A DNA stretch of 64,000 nucleotides from Diphasiastrum complanatum (GCA_029204225.1 CM055092.1:70216252-70280251); one strand, 5' to 3'; positions 60,101 through 62,429 are shown, counted from the stretch's first letter. Notes: generated by a model from the letters alone, not told the origin. Program-made: numbers and translations.

Positions 60101-62429
60101 AAGCTCACAAACCCAAAGATCCAAGTGAGAGGGGTGTAGACATACTTATATACACCCAAGCTCCTCCCTGACTGGGAATGAATTAGGACATCTCACTGGG
60201 ACACATCTGTAGCCTAACTAGGCCACATCTCCCACTACCCGATGAGTCACTACCAATTCCTTGCAAAATCCACCATCATAGGCTTTAGGCCTCACGAAGC
60301 CATTAATTATGAGTCATGACAATACACACCGAGTCCCCTTCTCACATCATCATAACTAATACACAAGCTGAGCTAGGCTCTTGACTGTTTATCCCAGAAC
60401 TATCATCATCCGAATGGCCCTTCCATTGAACTAGATACTCTGTAATTATACGATTACACAATCTTTCAATTCACGAATCAAGCATCCTTTCGAGTTCGAA
60501 AGTGATCGCATTAAATGACTCTTCCAACACATCCAATTGATCTCCAAAATCAGATGGTCCTCTTTATGTAGATTCATCTTGAATTGGTTTACATGAAAAC
60601 AGGATGCACTTAACCTTCATCCAAGAGTCCCAAATGGTAAGCCAATCCAGTCATGAGCTGAGAATTTGTAATGCTTGTTGATCCACATTACTCTGACATC
60701 TTTAGGATTCCAAATTACACCCAATCTCCATCAGGTGCAGCTAGTCTCTATAGTAAAAGACAAAATACTAGGAAACAAAAAAATACTCACAATTCCAGAT
60801 CATCTTCGCACTCCCATCTCAGACCTTCCAGCAGGCACTCAAAATCCATCAGATGCTCTACCCACTGAGCTTATCTTCAACATACTTGGTAGGAATAGTT
60901 GGGTGTCAAACCTAACTTTCATTGGACTTGCTTCTTGGAGCTAGATAAATCAAGGCTCCCAATCCGGCCGCAACAGCTCGATCGTGGATTATCACACTGC
61001 CTGAGAATCACTTTGAGACAGATTCGTGTTGCTCCACACCAACTTCTTGTTGAGACAGGACATTTCCAAGGTACTTCATGAGGATACGATATGTCCTGAG
61101 GAGCACTTCATTTCCCATTTATGGAAGACTACCCAAAAACAATGCCATGTTGTGTGGTCTAAGAAGAAAATGGGTTATGCATGTTAAAAACAAGAGGCTC
61201 CTCCAATTTCTTTTTAGTTCAATCTCTACTTCTTTAGGTATTTCTTCTTGCTCTCCACCTCCTCTTATTGACCTATACACTTGGGTCCAATATGCCACTA
61301 TCCTCTACACAATAACCACTGTACCCACCACGATCTCCACTAGACCTATAGACTTAACACTGTTCACACCACAAAGCATCAAGATGGCTATTGAAAAGAT
61401 GAAACATCACAAAGCCAGTGATATCAATGAGCTTGAATCTAAATCATGCATAAACATCATTGACCCCATCCATATAGCTAGTAATTCCATGAGGCCAGAA
61501 AATTACCACACCCAAAAACCTTATTACCAAACTTTATGGGACTGTATGTGTCAAAGAAGACAGTACCTTGCATGATTTGCAACAAGGTATGATTGTCGAT
61601 GCGTGCATATGAAACGAGCGTTCTGGAAGAGGTTTTGAAACTCTGTGCAACTTCGTGTGTGAGTCATGTGTAATATGTAGAGTTTGCACACGTAAGTTAT
61701 AAGTTGCAAACCACGATAAGTGATTAAAAATTTTTGGCTCTTCCTTCTCGTGATGCGACTGGTGGATATCCTGAAGCCCGTCAGAAGGTCTAGAATCACA
61801 ACTCGTCTGAAGTTTATGGTAACCTAAAGAAGGATCTTCATACTACATTTATTGAGCATGTCGAGACAAACCATATGATAAGATCCAAATAAAGCAAACG
61901 TCCTTATGTCGCACCTACAAGCAAACTAGGAACAGTCTCATCAGGAGGAGAAAATCAGAAAGTTGGTAAACTAAAGTTTGAACCATGAAGCCTCTCAGGA
62001 GCATCTCCTACTTTACCTCATGGATAAAAAACAGCTGAAGCACCGCAGAGGAAGTCCACAGTGAGATAAAAGAAAAATACTCCATGGGCTTAGTGAATTA
62101 CCAACTGCTTGCCATCCTCGTCCAAAAACTAGATCAAATTCCAATGCAGCAATCATAGGGCTTGTGTACCACGAGCTAGGTGGTGTTACAGCTTCTTCAA
62201 TTGGAATTTTGCTATCATACTTATCAATTTCTGCCCGAACTTCGTCCCTGAACTGAGCAGAATTGCTATAAGTGCTGGTGCTTGACCTCCTCCCAATGGC
62301 TCTTGGAAACATGCGCTTCTGTGAATTGGCAGTCACTGCTCCAGAAATTTGGCTGAGCCAAGCACTTAGGCTGGGTTCAATTTGAAGATATGCAGATGAT
62401 GCCAACAATCGGGTGCTTAAGGAATGCAT
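8624..62429 (-). CDS. CMO: Choline monooxygenase, chloroplastic (CMO), 8 exons, C-terminus beyond left edge
   Basis: A stromal Rieske-type oxygenase that oxidises choline to betaine aldehyde hydrate using ferredoxin and O2, first step of glycine betaine synthesis. Eight exons in order on one strand join in phase to 364 codons; the family is usually about 430-440 residues, so about 65-75 C-terminal residues are missing. Residues 1-60 form a Ser/Arg/Thr-rich transit peptide. The Rieske [2Fe-2S] ligands are C148, H150, C167 and H170 (CxH-x16-CxxH). The mononuclear iron site is [14 protein letters not shown] (D269, H273, H278). [12 protein letters not shown] near the end is typical of CMO. All introns are GT-AG: 8462, 26541, 263, 146, 248, 16945 and 109 bp, then more than 8.6 kb. 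The ATG has an in-frame TGA 14 codons upstream. The family assignment is secure from motif order; activity on choline is inferred. Confidence 0.93.
8827..8945 (-). CDS. CMO: CMO exon 7
   Basis: Encodes residues 294-332 and two bases of codon 333, from [10 protein letters not shown] to [11 protein letters not shown]. Acceptor gctcag|CTC, donor ACAG|GTATAG, phase 0 in and 2 out. The [16 protein letters not shown] junction formed with exon 8 is characteristic of CMO. Confidence 0.95.
8946..10973. other. Intron 6 of CMO, left part without genes
   Basis: No coding sequence is recognised. At 10115-10160 there is a cluster of ACGTTCCG / CGGAACG words like the subterminal arrays of the hAT elements, perhaps the remnant of another hAT end. 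From about 10807 to 10870 the sequence TGTTACAATCTACTGACC... resembles, in the opposite orientation, the LTR-like sequence at 23410-23482, so it is a probable copia LTR fragment. Confidence 0.5.
10974..11257 (-). repeat. 3' LTR of a second chromovirus copy (284 bp)
   Basis: Read on the minus strand it runs TGTTATGTACC ... CGCCAACA, so it has TG...CA ends. A polypurine tract (AAGGGGGAGTGAA on the minus strand, 11258-11272) precedes it immediately. A TATA-like ATGTATATAGAG lies inside. The integrase remnant at 11290-12036 is upstream in the same orientation. Confidence 0.75.
11258..12036 (-). pseudogene. Chromovirus integrase C-terminus and chromodomain remnant
   Basis: Minus-strand translation in shifting frames gives, in order, [21 protein letters not shown] (integrase Glu block), [49 protein letters not shown] and a chromodomain-like NRLIFEHLI...DEDTWEKE. 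Several stops and frameshifts are present. The remnant is cut at 12036 exactly where the gypsy element 12037-21294 starts, so that element inserted into this one; the partner half would be expected right of 21294 but was not found. Confidence 0.8.
12037..12777 (-). repeat. 3' LTR of gypsy A (741 bp)
   Basis: On the minus strand it starts TGTTGGAGGG at 12777, right after a polypurine stretch (GTTTTGGTGGGGGATAC, 12794-12778), and ends CCCACTACA at 12037. Positions 12037-12252 match the partial 5' LTR at 21078-21294 nearly base for base, apart from small indels. Confidence 0.9.
12828..13688 (-). CDS. Extra ORF between pol and 3' LTR of gypsy A (unknown function)
   Basis: An intact 286-codon ORF in sense with gag-pol. 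A start at 13610 ([12 protein letters not shown], 260 codons) is as plausible as the first ATG at 13688. It has a mixed globular composition with no transmembrane segment or signal peptide visible, so it is not an obvious envelope protein. The middle part ([12 protein letters not shown]...[18 protein letters not shown]...[13 protein letters not shown]) is ordered, not repetitive. Some Tat/Athila lineage elements carry additional ORFs here; I cannot name a domain with confidence. Unlike gag-pol of the same copy, it has no internal stop or frameshift, which is notable. Confidence 0.6.
   Translation of the reverse strand: MRPKPSKFPALPSDTLSRVYNSFLIIMSSTDTSQSPRYTIHRDVPSAADIMILPSTSMVTQWMTLAERLLTAMGIHERAFSGRINMDFITLAFSTWKEEKSKFYITFQGATHKVHVTEAALATIGISSGTLITSTPNWPIIHQPYSWNISVDFHRALQAYQREYVHSPDPTVRQSAMFAKDLTLFASVATKWDDCLPTLAFDPNKPMASEQIKDQLPIARLYFRAAMMGGSWESRFTSWTTSKWIAGAHRCFLPHNLDFNTARLDFMEKVQYHLIKIRREANESPQ
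13689..14757 (-). other. Non-coding spacer of gypsy A with GCGAAGGTT motifs
   Basis: No ORF of note. The 9-mer GCGAAGGTT or its complement occurs exactly at 13858, 13919 (complement), 14030, 14061, 14131 (complement), 14189 and 14361, with near copies at 13936 and 14092. Positions 14341-14590 repeat the leader segment 20711-20960 with few differences. A T-tract lies at about 14599-14618. Confidence 0.85.
14758..17196 (-). pseudogene. gypsy A pol: reverse transcriptase, RNase H, deleted integrase
   Basis: RT (17196-15619) carries the [24 protein letters not shown] and IYLDDLG blocks, the last holding the catalytic YLDD. A frameshift at about 15740 moves RNase H into another frame (15815-15117: [39 protein letters not shown]). 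After a further shift, the segment 15024-14758 has the integrase HHCC start ([17 protein letters not shown]...[10 protein letters not shown]), which jumps directly to the integrase C-terminus ([19 protein letters not shown]). The whole D,D(35)E core is deleted, so this copy cannot integrate itself. Confidence 0.9.
17258..18055 (-). pseudogene. gypsy A aspartic protease region
   Basis: 18055-17591 contains [17 protein letters not shown], the retropepsin active-site block in the DGGSG form. It continues in a further segment (17449-17258) before RT, separated by a stop and a frameshift. The plus-strand copy at 28005-28723 has the corresponding block with VIDGDSG, a changed active-site neighbour. 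Confidence 0.85.
18068..19677 (-). pseudogene. gypsy A gag with three zinc knuckles
   Basis: 19677-18814 begins with a retrotransposon gag-like segment ([42 protein letters not shown] has the usual gag helix pattern). It then shows two zinc knuckles, [13 protein letters not shown] (CX2CX3HX4C) and [14 protein letters not shown] (CX2CX4HX4C). The frame changes near 18820-18930 into 18937-18068, which holds a third, [13 protein letters not shown] (CX2CX3HX4C). The upstream part from 19862 (ATG within cagccatct) may belong to gag as well, interrupted by a stop at about 19730. Confidence 0.85.
19870..21055 (-). other. Leader of gypsy A with GCGAAGGTT motifs
   Basis: Lies between PBS and gag. GCGAAGGTT or its complement occurs exactly at 20113, 20128, 20211 (complement), 20259, 20401, 20580 and 20731, with near copies such as 20413 and 20673. 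The segment 20711-20960 is shared with the spacer after pol (14341-14590). No long ORF is present in either strand that reads as a protein. Confidence 0.85.
21056..21073 (-). other. Primer-binding site of gypsy A
   Basis: Minus strand TGGCGCCGTTGTCGGGGA, four to five bases downstream of the 5' LTR end. It ends, as tRNA-primed sites do, with the complement of the CCA tail (TGG first). The GGCGCCGTTG(C/T)CGGGG form is familiar from Tat/Athila-type plant gypsy elements. Confidence 0.88.
21078..21294 (-). repeat. Truncated 5' LTR of gypsy A
   Basis: It matches 12037-12252 of the 3' LTR and then loses similarity abruptly at about 21294 (gatagaaactt). About 525 bp of the LTR, including its promoter part, are missing. 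What follows to the right is leader sequence of a copia element, so a deletion or a later insertion removed the outer end. Confidence 0.88.
21433..21808. repeat. 188-bp tandem duplication, two copies
   Basis: The block beginning tgagtggcaatccaccacccc starts at 21433 and again at 21621, and the beginning of a third unit (ttggtgag) is visible near 21805. Units contain a C-rich run, an AAAATAA run and GGGCCAGCAGGTTGTTGCGCAG. Only a few bases differ, so the duplication is recent. Confidence 0.92.
22003..22431 (-). repeat. Ty1/copia 5' LTR with primer-binding site
   Basis: On the minus strand the LTR runs TGTTAGGGACCCAACC (22431) to GGACATAACA (22018). It is followed after a few bases by AGTATCAGAGCCA (about 22014-22002), close to the initiator-Met tRNA site (TGGTATCAGAGC) that copia elements use. 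The internal region to the left (about 21295-22000) has no gag left. Confidence 0.82.
22432..23217. other. Purine-rich stretch upstream of a copia LTR
   Basis: No protein is recognised. The right half (22840-23180) is a run of GAGAGAAAA / CTAGAGAGAAA words. Given the adjoining PBS at 23206-23217 it is probably what is left of the leader of the copia element whose LTR is at 23218-23482. Confidence 0.5.
23206..23482 (-). repeat. Second copia-type LTR with initiator-Met PBS
   Basis: On the minus strand the sequence runs TGTTATACTATACTAG (23482) to GTGTTTTAGCA (23218), followed without a gap by TGGTATCAAAGC (23217-23206), a one-base variant of the copia initiator-Met PBS. A related LTR fragment is found inverted at about 10807-10870. 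Confidence 0.75.
23483..24290. other. AT-rich stretch, no gene seen
   Basis: Between about 23820 and 24010 there is a dense run of AAAGCTT-containing words (gaaagcttttcaagttaaaactt, aaaagcttaat, gtaaaagctttg, gaaagcttgat). No protein or RNA gene is recognised. It lies in intron 6 of CMO. Confidence 0.5.
24291..25359 (-). pseudogene. LINE reverse transcriptase fragment
   Basis: The minus strand at 25359-25096 gives an N-terminal RT part ([43 protein letters not shown]). A damaged middle follows, then 24755-24291 has [21 protein letters not shown] and [11 protein letters not shown], i.e. the active-site (Y/F)xDD box as YVDD. The frame is broken at about 24750-25100. The same family is at 48560-50870 (minus) and 61240-61500 (plus). 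It is a non-LTR retrotransposon lying in sense with CMO in intron 6. Confidence 0.85.
25891..25986 (-). CDS. CMO: CMO exon 6 (mononuclear iron site)
   Basis: Encodes 32 residues (262-293) starting [19 protein letters not shown]269, H273 and H278 occupy the positions of the non-haem iron ligand motif of Rieske oxygenases. Acceptor gatag|GTG (TAG-type), donor ACG|GTACCA, phase 0 both sides. It is followed by the 16.9-kb intron 6. Confidence 0.95.
26235..26432 (-). CDS. CMO: CMO exon 5
   Basis: Encodes 66 residues (196-261) in phase 0, from [17 protein letters not shown] to NCNWK. The WGPF block and the (E/D)NEWLG block are CMO family landmarks linking the Rieske domain to the catalytic domain. 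Acceptor tccacag|GAT, donor AAG|GTTTTT. Confidence 0.95.
26579..26653 (-). CDS. CMO: CMO exon 4
   Basis: Encodes 25 residues (171-195) beginning [15 protein letters not shown], the continuation of the Rieske CPYHGW motif. Phase 0 on both sides. Acceptor gaacag|GG, donor CGT|GTGAGC. Confidence 0.95.
26917..27052 (-). CDS. CMO: CMO exon 3 (Rieske iron-sulphur domain)
   Basis: Encodes the last base of codon 125 and residues 126-170. It holds all four [2Fe-2S] ligands: C148 and H150 in NVCRHH, C167 and H170 in FVCPYH. Acceptor gaaacag|T and donor CAT|GTAGGC are canonical. Joined to exon 2 it restores [12 protein letters not shown], which matches the CMO family at this point. Confidence 0.95.
27053..28004. 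other. Intron 2 of CMO, part next to exon 3
   Basis: No coding sequence, repeat array or RNA gene is recognised up to the start of the gypsy copy at about 28005. The composition is AT-rich and resembles ordinary intron DNA. Confidence 0.6.
28005..31640 (+). mobile_element. Second gypsy family copy (gypsy B), truncated at both ends
   Basis: Homology to gypsy A begins at about 28005 inside the protease region and stops at about 31625 inside the integrase. No LTR, PBS or gag is present. Order on the plus strand: protease, linker, RT, RNase H, integrase. Compared with gypsy A it keeps the integrase catalytic core but lacks the CC half of the zinc finger. The left boundary is abrupt, with no repeat that would suggest an intact insertion. 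Confidence 0.9.
28007..31640 (+). pseudogene. gypsy B protease-RT-RNase H-integrase, broken
   Basis: The protease block [12 protein letters not shown] is at about 28172-28210. RT extends through 29162-29962 ([14 protein letters not shown]), is interrupted by a TAA at 29960-29962, and resumes at 29969 with [14 protein letters not shown] and IYLDDLG. RNase H follows ([25 protein letters not shown]). The integrase begins with the HH half of its zinc finger ([25 protein letters not shown]), and after about 31185 jumps to WGLDYVGP in another frame (31159-31887). That frame has a full core: D in GLDYVGP, D in IVSDRGTHF and the Asn/Glu region replaced by GNGQAKSSN, so the catalytic Glu of GQAE is changed to Lys. 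Not functional. Confidence 0.88.
31640..32100. other. Sequence after gypsy B, including CT microsatellite 31796-31872
   Basis: The integrase frame passes at 31625 into unrelated sequence (gccggcaaaactttcac, tgtcggcaaaaatgtcac). A (CT)n run of about 75 bp with a few CG interruptions is at 31796-31872. No gene is recognised. Confidence 0.7.
32101..32312. repeat. Fold-back element with about 68-bp arms
   Basis: The left arm 32101-32168 (AATGTAGGTCGGGCGCG ... GGCGATATCGGATGGGC) is matched in reverse complement by 32245-32312 (GCCCATCCGATATCGCC ... GCCCGACCTACATT), with about six differences. Inside, GAGTCCG (32175) and CGGACTC (32232) pair again. A third, direct copy of the GGTCGGGCGCG...GATATT segment lies in the loop (about 32203-32226). 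A transcript would form a nearly perfect long hairpin, so this may be a MITE or a source of small RNAs. No target duplication is evident. Confidence 0.85.
32313..34349. other. Gene-free stretch with CT microsatellites and short duplications
   Basis: (CT)n runs lie at about 33028-33074 and 33178-33224. The segment ctctggttcat(a/c)agcaggttctttctctgggaatgaag is present twice (from about 33070 and 33220). A block of roughly 115 bp (agagaatg(t/c)gttctc...tctcgaacattccctttctaagcacag...aataagaagaatggg) is present twice (about 33340-33450 and 33458-33590). No protein-coding gene is recognised; this is CMO intron 2. Confidence 0.75.
34350..35181. mobile_element. Non-autonomous hAT element with perfect 8-bp target duplication
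   Basis: Termini are CATAGTTGCAGCG (from 34350) and its near complement CGCTACAACTATG (to 35181). They are flanked by identical 8-bp copies of ATTCAAAT (34342-34349 and 35182-35189), the hallmark of hAT transposition. Subterminal regions hold repeated GCGAATC / GATTCGCG words (34360-34430 and 35140-35165). The 832-bp interior has no transposase. The left terminus matches that of the larger hAT-2 element at 44249, which suggests mobilisation by the same transposase family. Confidence 0.95.
34805..34950. repeat. GC-rich short repeat inside the non-autonomous hAT
   Basis: A unit of about 37 bp, GGGGGTTCGGGGGGCGGTAG then CCCCCTGGGAAACA, is repeated about 2.5 times, followed by CGGGGTCCGGGGGCTGCCGG. 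Runs of five to six G face runs of five C, so the region can form hairpins and G-quadruplexes. It is a sharp GC island in an AT-rich element. Confidence 0.85.
35300..35830 (+). pseudogene. Helitron Rep/helicase fragment
   Basis: 35310-35480 reads [36 protein letters not shown]...NPFVQ-like (SPFVQRFKN), matching the conserved block at the end of the Helitron-like N domain. After a frame change, 35540-35780 reads [23 protein letters not shown]...[16 protein letters not shown]...[20 protein letters not shown], the linker typical of plant Helitron proteins before the helicase. Rep tyrosine and helicase motifs are not present here. It is a decayed internal piece without recognisable ends. Confidence 0.8.
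35830..36080. repeat. Minisatellite of GGGTAGAGTTAGAGTTAGATTTGG type
   Basis: The word cttagcatttggga recurs at about 35872, 35922, 35982 and 36031, so units are 49-60 bp, each with a variable number of internal AGAGTT hexamers. It directly follows the Helitron fragment. Confidence 0.88.
36081..37490. other. Gene-poor stretch between Helitron and CACTA-like remnants
   Basis: A short plus-strand reading at about 36145-36330 ([20 protein letters not shown]...[17 protein letters not shown]) may be a distant Helitron helicase piece, but the match is too weak to call. A CA-rich tract (acacacacagacacacaggcacacaca) lies at 36964-37022. The rest is AT-rich without recognisable genes. Confidence 0.45.
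37491..37712 (-). pseudogene. Possible CACTA transposon fragment (DUF4216-like)
   Basis: The 73-codon minus-strand ORF ends [24 protein letters not shown], which resembles the start of the DUF4216 domain found after TNP2 transposases of CACTA elements (SxRDxxPxxGxxxYYGxLxxIIELNY-type). The upstream part ([22 protein letters not shown]) is compatible. It stops at the point where that domain should continue. This is a family-level inference from a short match. Confidence 0.45.
37763..40410. repeat. Palindromic-word satellite array (CGAATTTTTGGAGAC / GCGAAGCCTTCGCG), 2.6 kb
   Basis: The core 38160-39950 is built from words CGAATTTTTGGAGAC, GAGACTCGAAACTCG, TTCAATTTTTGGAGTCTCGAAATTTT and GAGGTACATTTCGAGGTATTTTC in varied order. 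The flanks 37763-38160 and 39960-40360 are built from a different word, GCGAAGGCTTCGCG / GAAATTTTCGCGAAGCC. A segment GACATTGGCC(A/C)TCCCCCTCAAGTGTCGC occurs in direct orientation at both junctions (38132 and 40082). Both strands yield long open frames of Arg/Phe/Leu/Glu low-complexity sequence (up to 172 codons); these are by-products of the repeat. Confidence 0.93.
40411..40795. repeat. Inverted repeat around a TA/CA microsatellite with GTTGACGGGC motifs
   Basis: Arms GTCAACGACGGGCACTCT...TTTACTAGT (40576-40601) and its complement ACTAGTAAAGAGTGCCCGTCGTCGTTGAC (40706-40734, one extra CGT) enclose a 105-bp (TA)n/(CA)n tract. Further GTTGACGGG or complementary copies lie outside: about 40466, 40512 and 40773. 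The same CTAGTATG boundary appears at 2461 and 48273. Confidence 0.85.
40796..42492. repeat. GCGGTC / GGACCG motif array, 1.7 kb
   Basis: Three sub-blocks share the word GCGGTC or GGACCG. 40796-41160 has GCGGTCTTATGTGG-type spacing. 41165-42000 is a tandem repeat of about 63-65 bp (GGACCGTAGGCAACCGCCAAGGCAACGGTTGCGGTCTAT...AAGTTGGA), roughly 13 imperfect copies. 42000-42490 is a dense run of AGGACCGTTT and AGGACCGCATT, 10-11 bp each. ORFs across it (up to 183 codons) are repeat artefacts. Confidence 0.93.
42519..43013 (+). pseudogene. Ty1/copia RNase H, C-terminal part
   Basis: The reading frame from 42519 gives [34 protein letters not shown], then a stop in place of the usual Trp (TGA, about 42636), [30 protein letters not shown] and [11 protein letters not shown], ending at TAA 43013. 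This is the standard copia RNase H with its SSSEAEYRA and DNxADxxTK landmarks. The 5' part of the element is absent; the GCGGTC array ends directly before it. Confidence 0.92.
43051..43250 (+). repeat. Start of the copia 3' LTR
   Basis: TGTTAGAAATAAATGAC begins at 43051 immediately after a polypurine tract (TTAAGGAGGG, 43041-43050), the normal copia layout after RNase H. The right end is not clear; a plausible range is 43200-43450. Confidence 0.7.
43251..44195. other. Gene-free stretch with a GCCACGTGGC-type repeat copy
   Basis: 43555-43720 holds a dispersed repeat with the words TTGCCATGTGGCAAGCCACGTAGGC and GCTTGCGTGGCAAG, ending in a GA run and a G run (43708-43730). Related copies are at 48465-48560 and 50940-51110. 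No gene is recognised. Confidence 0.65.
44196..44248. repeat. (TA)n microsatellite, hAT-2 insertion site
   Basis: An uninterrupted TA run directly abuts the hAT-2 terminus at 44249. As with hAT-1 at 2957, the element sits in a TA repeat. Confidence 0.95.
45198..47390 (+). pseudogene. hAT transposase with BED finger, multiple lesions
   Basis: It starts MPMRG, with a TGA at codon 6 (the third hAT copy has Arg there). A BED-type finger follows ([22 protein letters not shown]), then a 13-residue repeat region (45524-45718), a conserved FFYEC.IPF.VADTW block, and an intron (donor gtaagt at about 46180, acceptor before 46273). The next exon has ILSDGW and, after a frameshift at about 46310, VVTDNTSN and [11 protein letters not shown] further exon starts about 46716 with [11 protein letters not shown] and KPAPTRFAF. 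The C-terminal part (47215-47390) is shortened: [11 protein letters not shown]-like sequence jumps to [19 protein letters not shown], losing most of the dimerisation domain. Confidence 0.87.
45524..45718 (+). repeat. 39-bp tandem repeat in hAT-2 coding region, five units
   Basis: Units begin at 45524, 45563, 45602, 45641 and 45680 (gggcctagtacatcacggg...). Each encodes the 13 residues [13 protein letters not shown]. The repeat lies in the linker between BED finger and transposase core, a Ser/Pro-rich region in the third hAT copy as well. Confidence 0.95.
47401..48559. other. Gene-free stretch with hairpin, TA/TG tract and GTTGACGGGC boundary
   Basis: GGGCAGCGTCAGCTGCCC at about 48141-48158 is a perfect hairpin, 18 nt before TTTTAGTATATA. 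A TA/TG microsatellite spans about 48177-48272 and ends in CATACTAGTGGG...CGTCGTTGACGGGC (48273-48304). A GCCACGTGG-type dispersed repeat copy lies at 48465-48560. Confidence 0.65.
48560..50870 (-). mobile_element. LINE (non-LTR retrotransposon), damaged
   Basis: The minus-strand coding order is: a pre-RT segment near 50850-50780 ([14 protein letters not shown]-type), an RT N-terminal part (50760-50470: [18 protein letters not shown]...[19 protein letters not shown]), the main RT (50507-49830: [44 protein letters not shown]), a YLGVLFTA-type thumb block (about 49815-49770) and, after a disrupted stretch, a C-terminal Cys motif (RRLCRLC...EDEAHFLL at about 49180-49080). Frameshifts at about 50475 and further down disable it. 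The YADD active site is intact in the RT segment. Same family as 24291-25359. Confidence 0.85.
49830..50507 (-). pseudogene. LINE reverse transcriptase core
   Basis: A continuous 225-codon RT segment: [80 protein letters not shown] and [16 protein letters not shown]. The YADD box holds two of the catalytic Asp residues; FVDLSKVFD holds the first. The upstream part is in another frame, separated by a frameshift near 50475. Confidence 0.9.
50871..51110. repeat. GA microsatellite and CCACGTGGC-type dispersed repeat
   Basis: (GA)n at 50891-50929, then TTGCCACGTGTAAAACCACGTAAGC, CTTGCCACGTGGAAAGCCACGTAGG and ACCACGTGGCAAGCCATG words to 51110. The repeat contains several CACGTG (G-box) hexamers. 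It lies immediately 5' of the LINE on the minus strand. Related copies: 43555-43720 and 48465-48560. Confidence 0.8.
51111..53593. other. Intron 2 of CMO, part next to exon 2; old retroelement debris
   Basis: A possible solo LTR lies at about 51120-51569 (TGTTGGGGAAC ... CTCCCAACA, TG...CA ends, no target duplication seen). A weakly gag-like stretch at 52190-52400 ([33 protein letters not shown]) could be a retroelement gag remnant. Between 52680 and 52870 the word ATAGATA(T/G)TGGG recurs about five times. No host gene other than exon 2 is recognised. Confidence 0.5.
53594..53639 (-). CDS. CMO: CMO exon 2 (46-bp microexon)
   Basis: Encodes the end of codon 110, residues 111-124 ([14 protein letters not shown]) and two bases of codon 125. 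Acceptor gaacag|GT and donor AAG|GTGGTT are canonical. The block aligns with the YSDQ(I/V)KEPNQYFTG block known from spinach CMO, and its phases (1 in, 2 out) fit exons 1 and 3 exactly. It lies between introns of 8.5 and 26.5 kb, with a 4.5-kb hAT element ending 136 bp upstream of it. Confidence 0.92.
54075..54153. repeat. (CT)n microsatellite in hAT-3
   Basis: An uninterrupted CT dinucleotide run of about 79 bp close to the left end of the element. Confidence 0.97.
54300..57592 (-). pseudogene. hAT-3 transposase, four exons and Arg-Gly-rich tail, interrupted
   Basis: Exon 1 (from 57592): BED finger [22 protein letters not shown], Ser/Pro/Ala linker, [14 protein letters not shown]; a TAG follows TAW just before a gtaaga donor (about 56620). 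Exon 2 (56557-56212): ILSDGW (first catalytic Asp), VVTDNGSN (second), [10 protein letters not shown]. Exon 3 (56106-55699): [20 protein letters not shown], with a frameshift near 55800. Exon 4 (55612 to about 55436): [17 protein letters not shown], then cut by gypsy sequence where the dimerisation domain should be. The tail continues at 55008-54730 (acidic) and 54575-54300 (many RGRGRG copies). Three catalytic-core blocks are present but the protein is broken. Confidence 0.88.
55030..55370 (+). mobile_element. gypsy fragment inside hAT-3
   Basis: The plus strand reads [52 protein letters not shown], then [18 protein letters not shown]. It corresponds block by block to 28490-28790 of gypsy B ([19 protein letters not shown]..., [18 protein letters not shown]). 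It is more diverged from gypsy A and B than they are from each other. No LTR or target duplication accompanies it, and it occupies the place of the missing hAT dimerisation domain, so it looks like filler DNA copied during break repair. Confidence 0.88.
58324..59764. other. Intron 1 of CMO, gene-free, with a dispersed duplication
   Basis: The segment gctagctcattgtt..gaat(g/c)acaaatacatctttgaccacttaca is present twice, about 58800-58855 and 59400-59450. No gene is recognised. Confidence 0.6.
59765..60720 (-). mobile_element. Degenerate chromovirus 3' end with LTR
   Basis: On the minus strand 60720-60400 retains integrase C-terminal and chromodomain blocks in shifting frames: GDWV at the start and [22 protein letters not shown] at about 60475-60410. 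LTR-like sequence follows (about 60370-59765), with TATA-like GTGTATATAAGTATG. The LTR shows recognisable similarity to that at 1432-1779 (shared words around GTCATGACTCATAAT, GTGGCCTAGTTAGGCT and TATAAGTAT). The coding part has many stops. Confidence 0.78.
59771..60204. repeat. 217-bp tandem duplication within the chromovirus LTR
   Basis: The segment beginning caaaccaacccaaccaaacctagc starts at 59771 and again at 59988, almost identical over 217 bp. Each copy includes the TATA-like TATATACACCC region (on the minus strand GGGTGTATATAAG), so the LTR carries two copies of its putative core promoter. Confidence 0.93.
60721..61239. other. Intron 1 of CMO, no gene seen
   Basis: The sequence to about 60770 may extend the chromovirus integrase. 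No further coding or repeat structure is recognised. Confidence 0.45.
61240..61500 (+). pseudogene. LINE pre-RT fragment, plus strand
   Basis: The reading [18 protein letters not shown]...[36 protein letters not shown] parallels the LINE at 50850-50700 (minus) around [30 protein letters not shown]. Homology ends at about 61500. It is a short remnant, antisense to CMO. Confidence 0.65.
61576..62101. other. Intron 1 of CMO next to exon 1
   Basis: No coding or repeat structure recognised. The donor GTAATT at 62101 starts the intron. Confidence 0.6.
62102..62429 (-). CDS. CMO: CMO exon 1 (transit peptide and N-terminal domain)
   Basis: Encodes residues 1-109 plus the first base of codon 110 (donor TTG|GTAATT, phase 1). 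It covers the presumed plastid transit peptide, then [16 protein letters not shown] and the FGRGWQAVG block that opens the Rieske oxygenase fold. The ORF formally runs on to 62013, but homology stops exactly at the donor. Between the upstream in-frame TGA and this ATG there is no other ATG. Confidence 0.93.

Noticed and set aside
62013-62101. C-terminal extension of the exon 1 ORF ([15 protein letters not shown]...)
   Set aside because: CMO similarity stops at the GTAATT donor; the rest is intron read-through.
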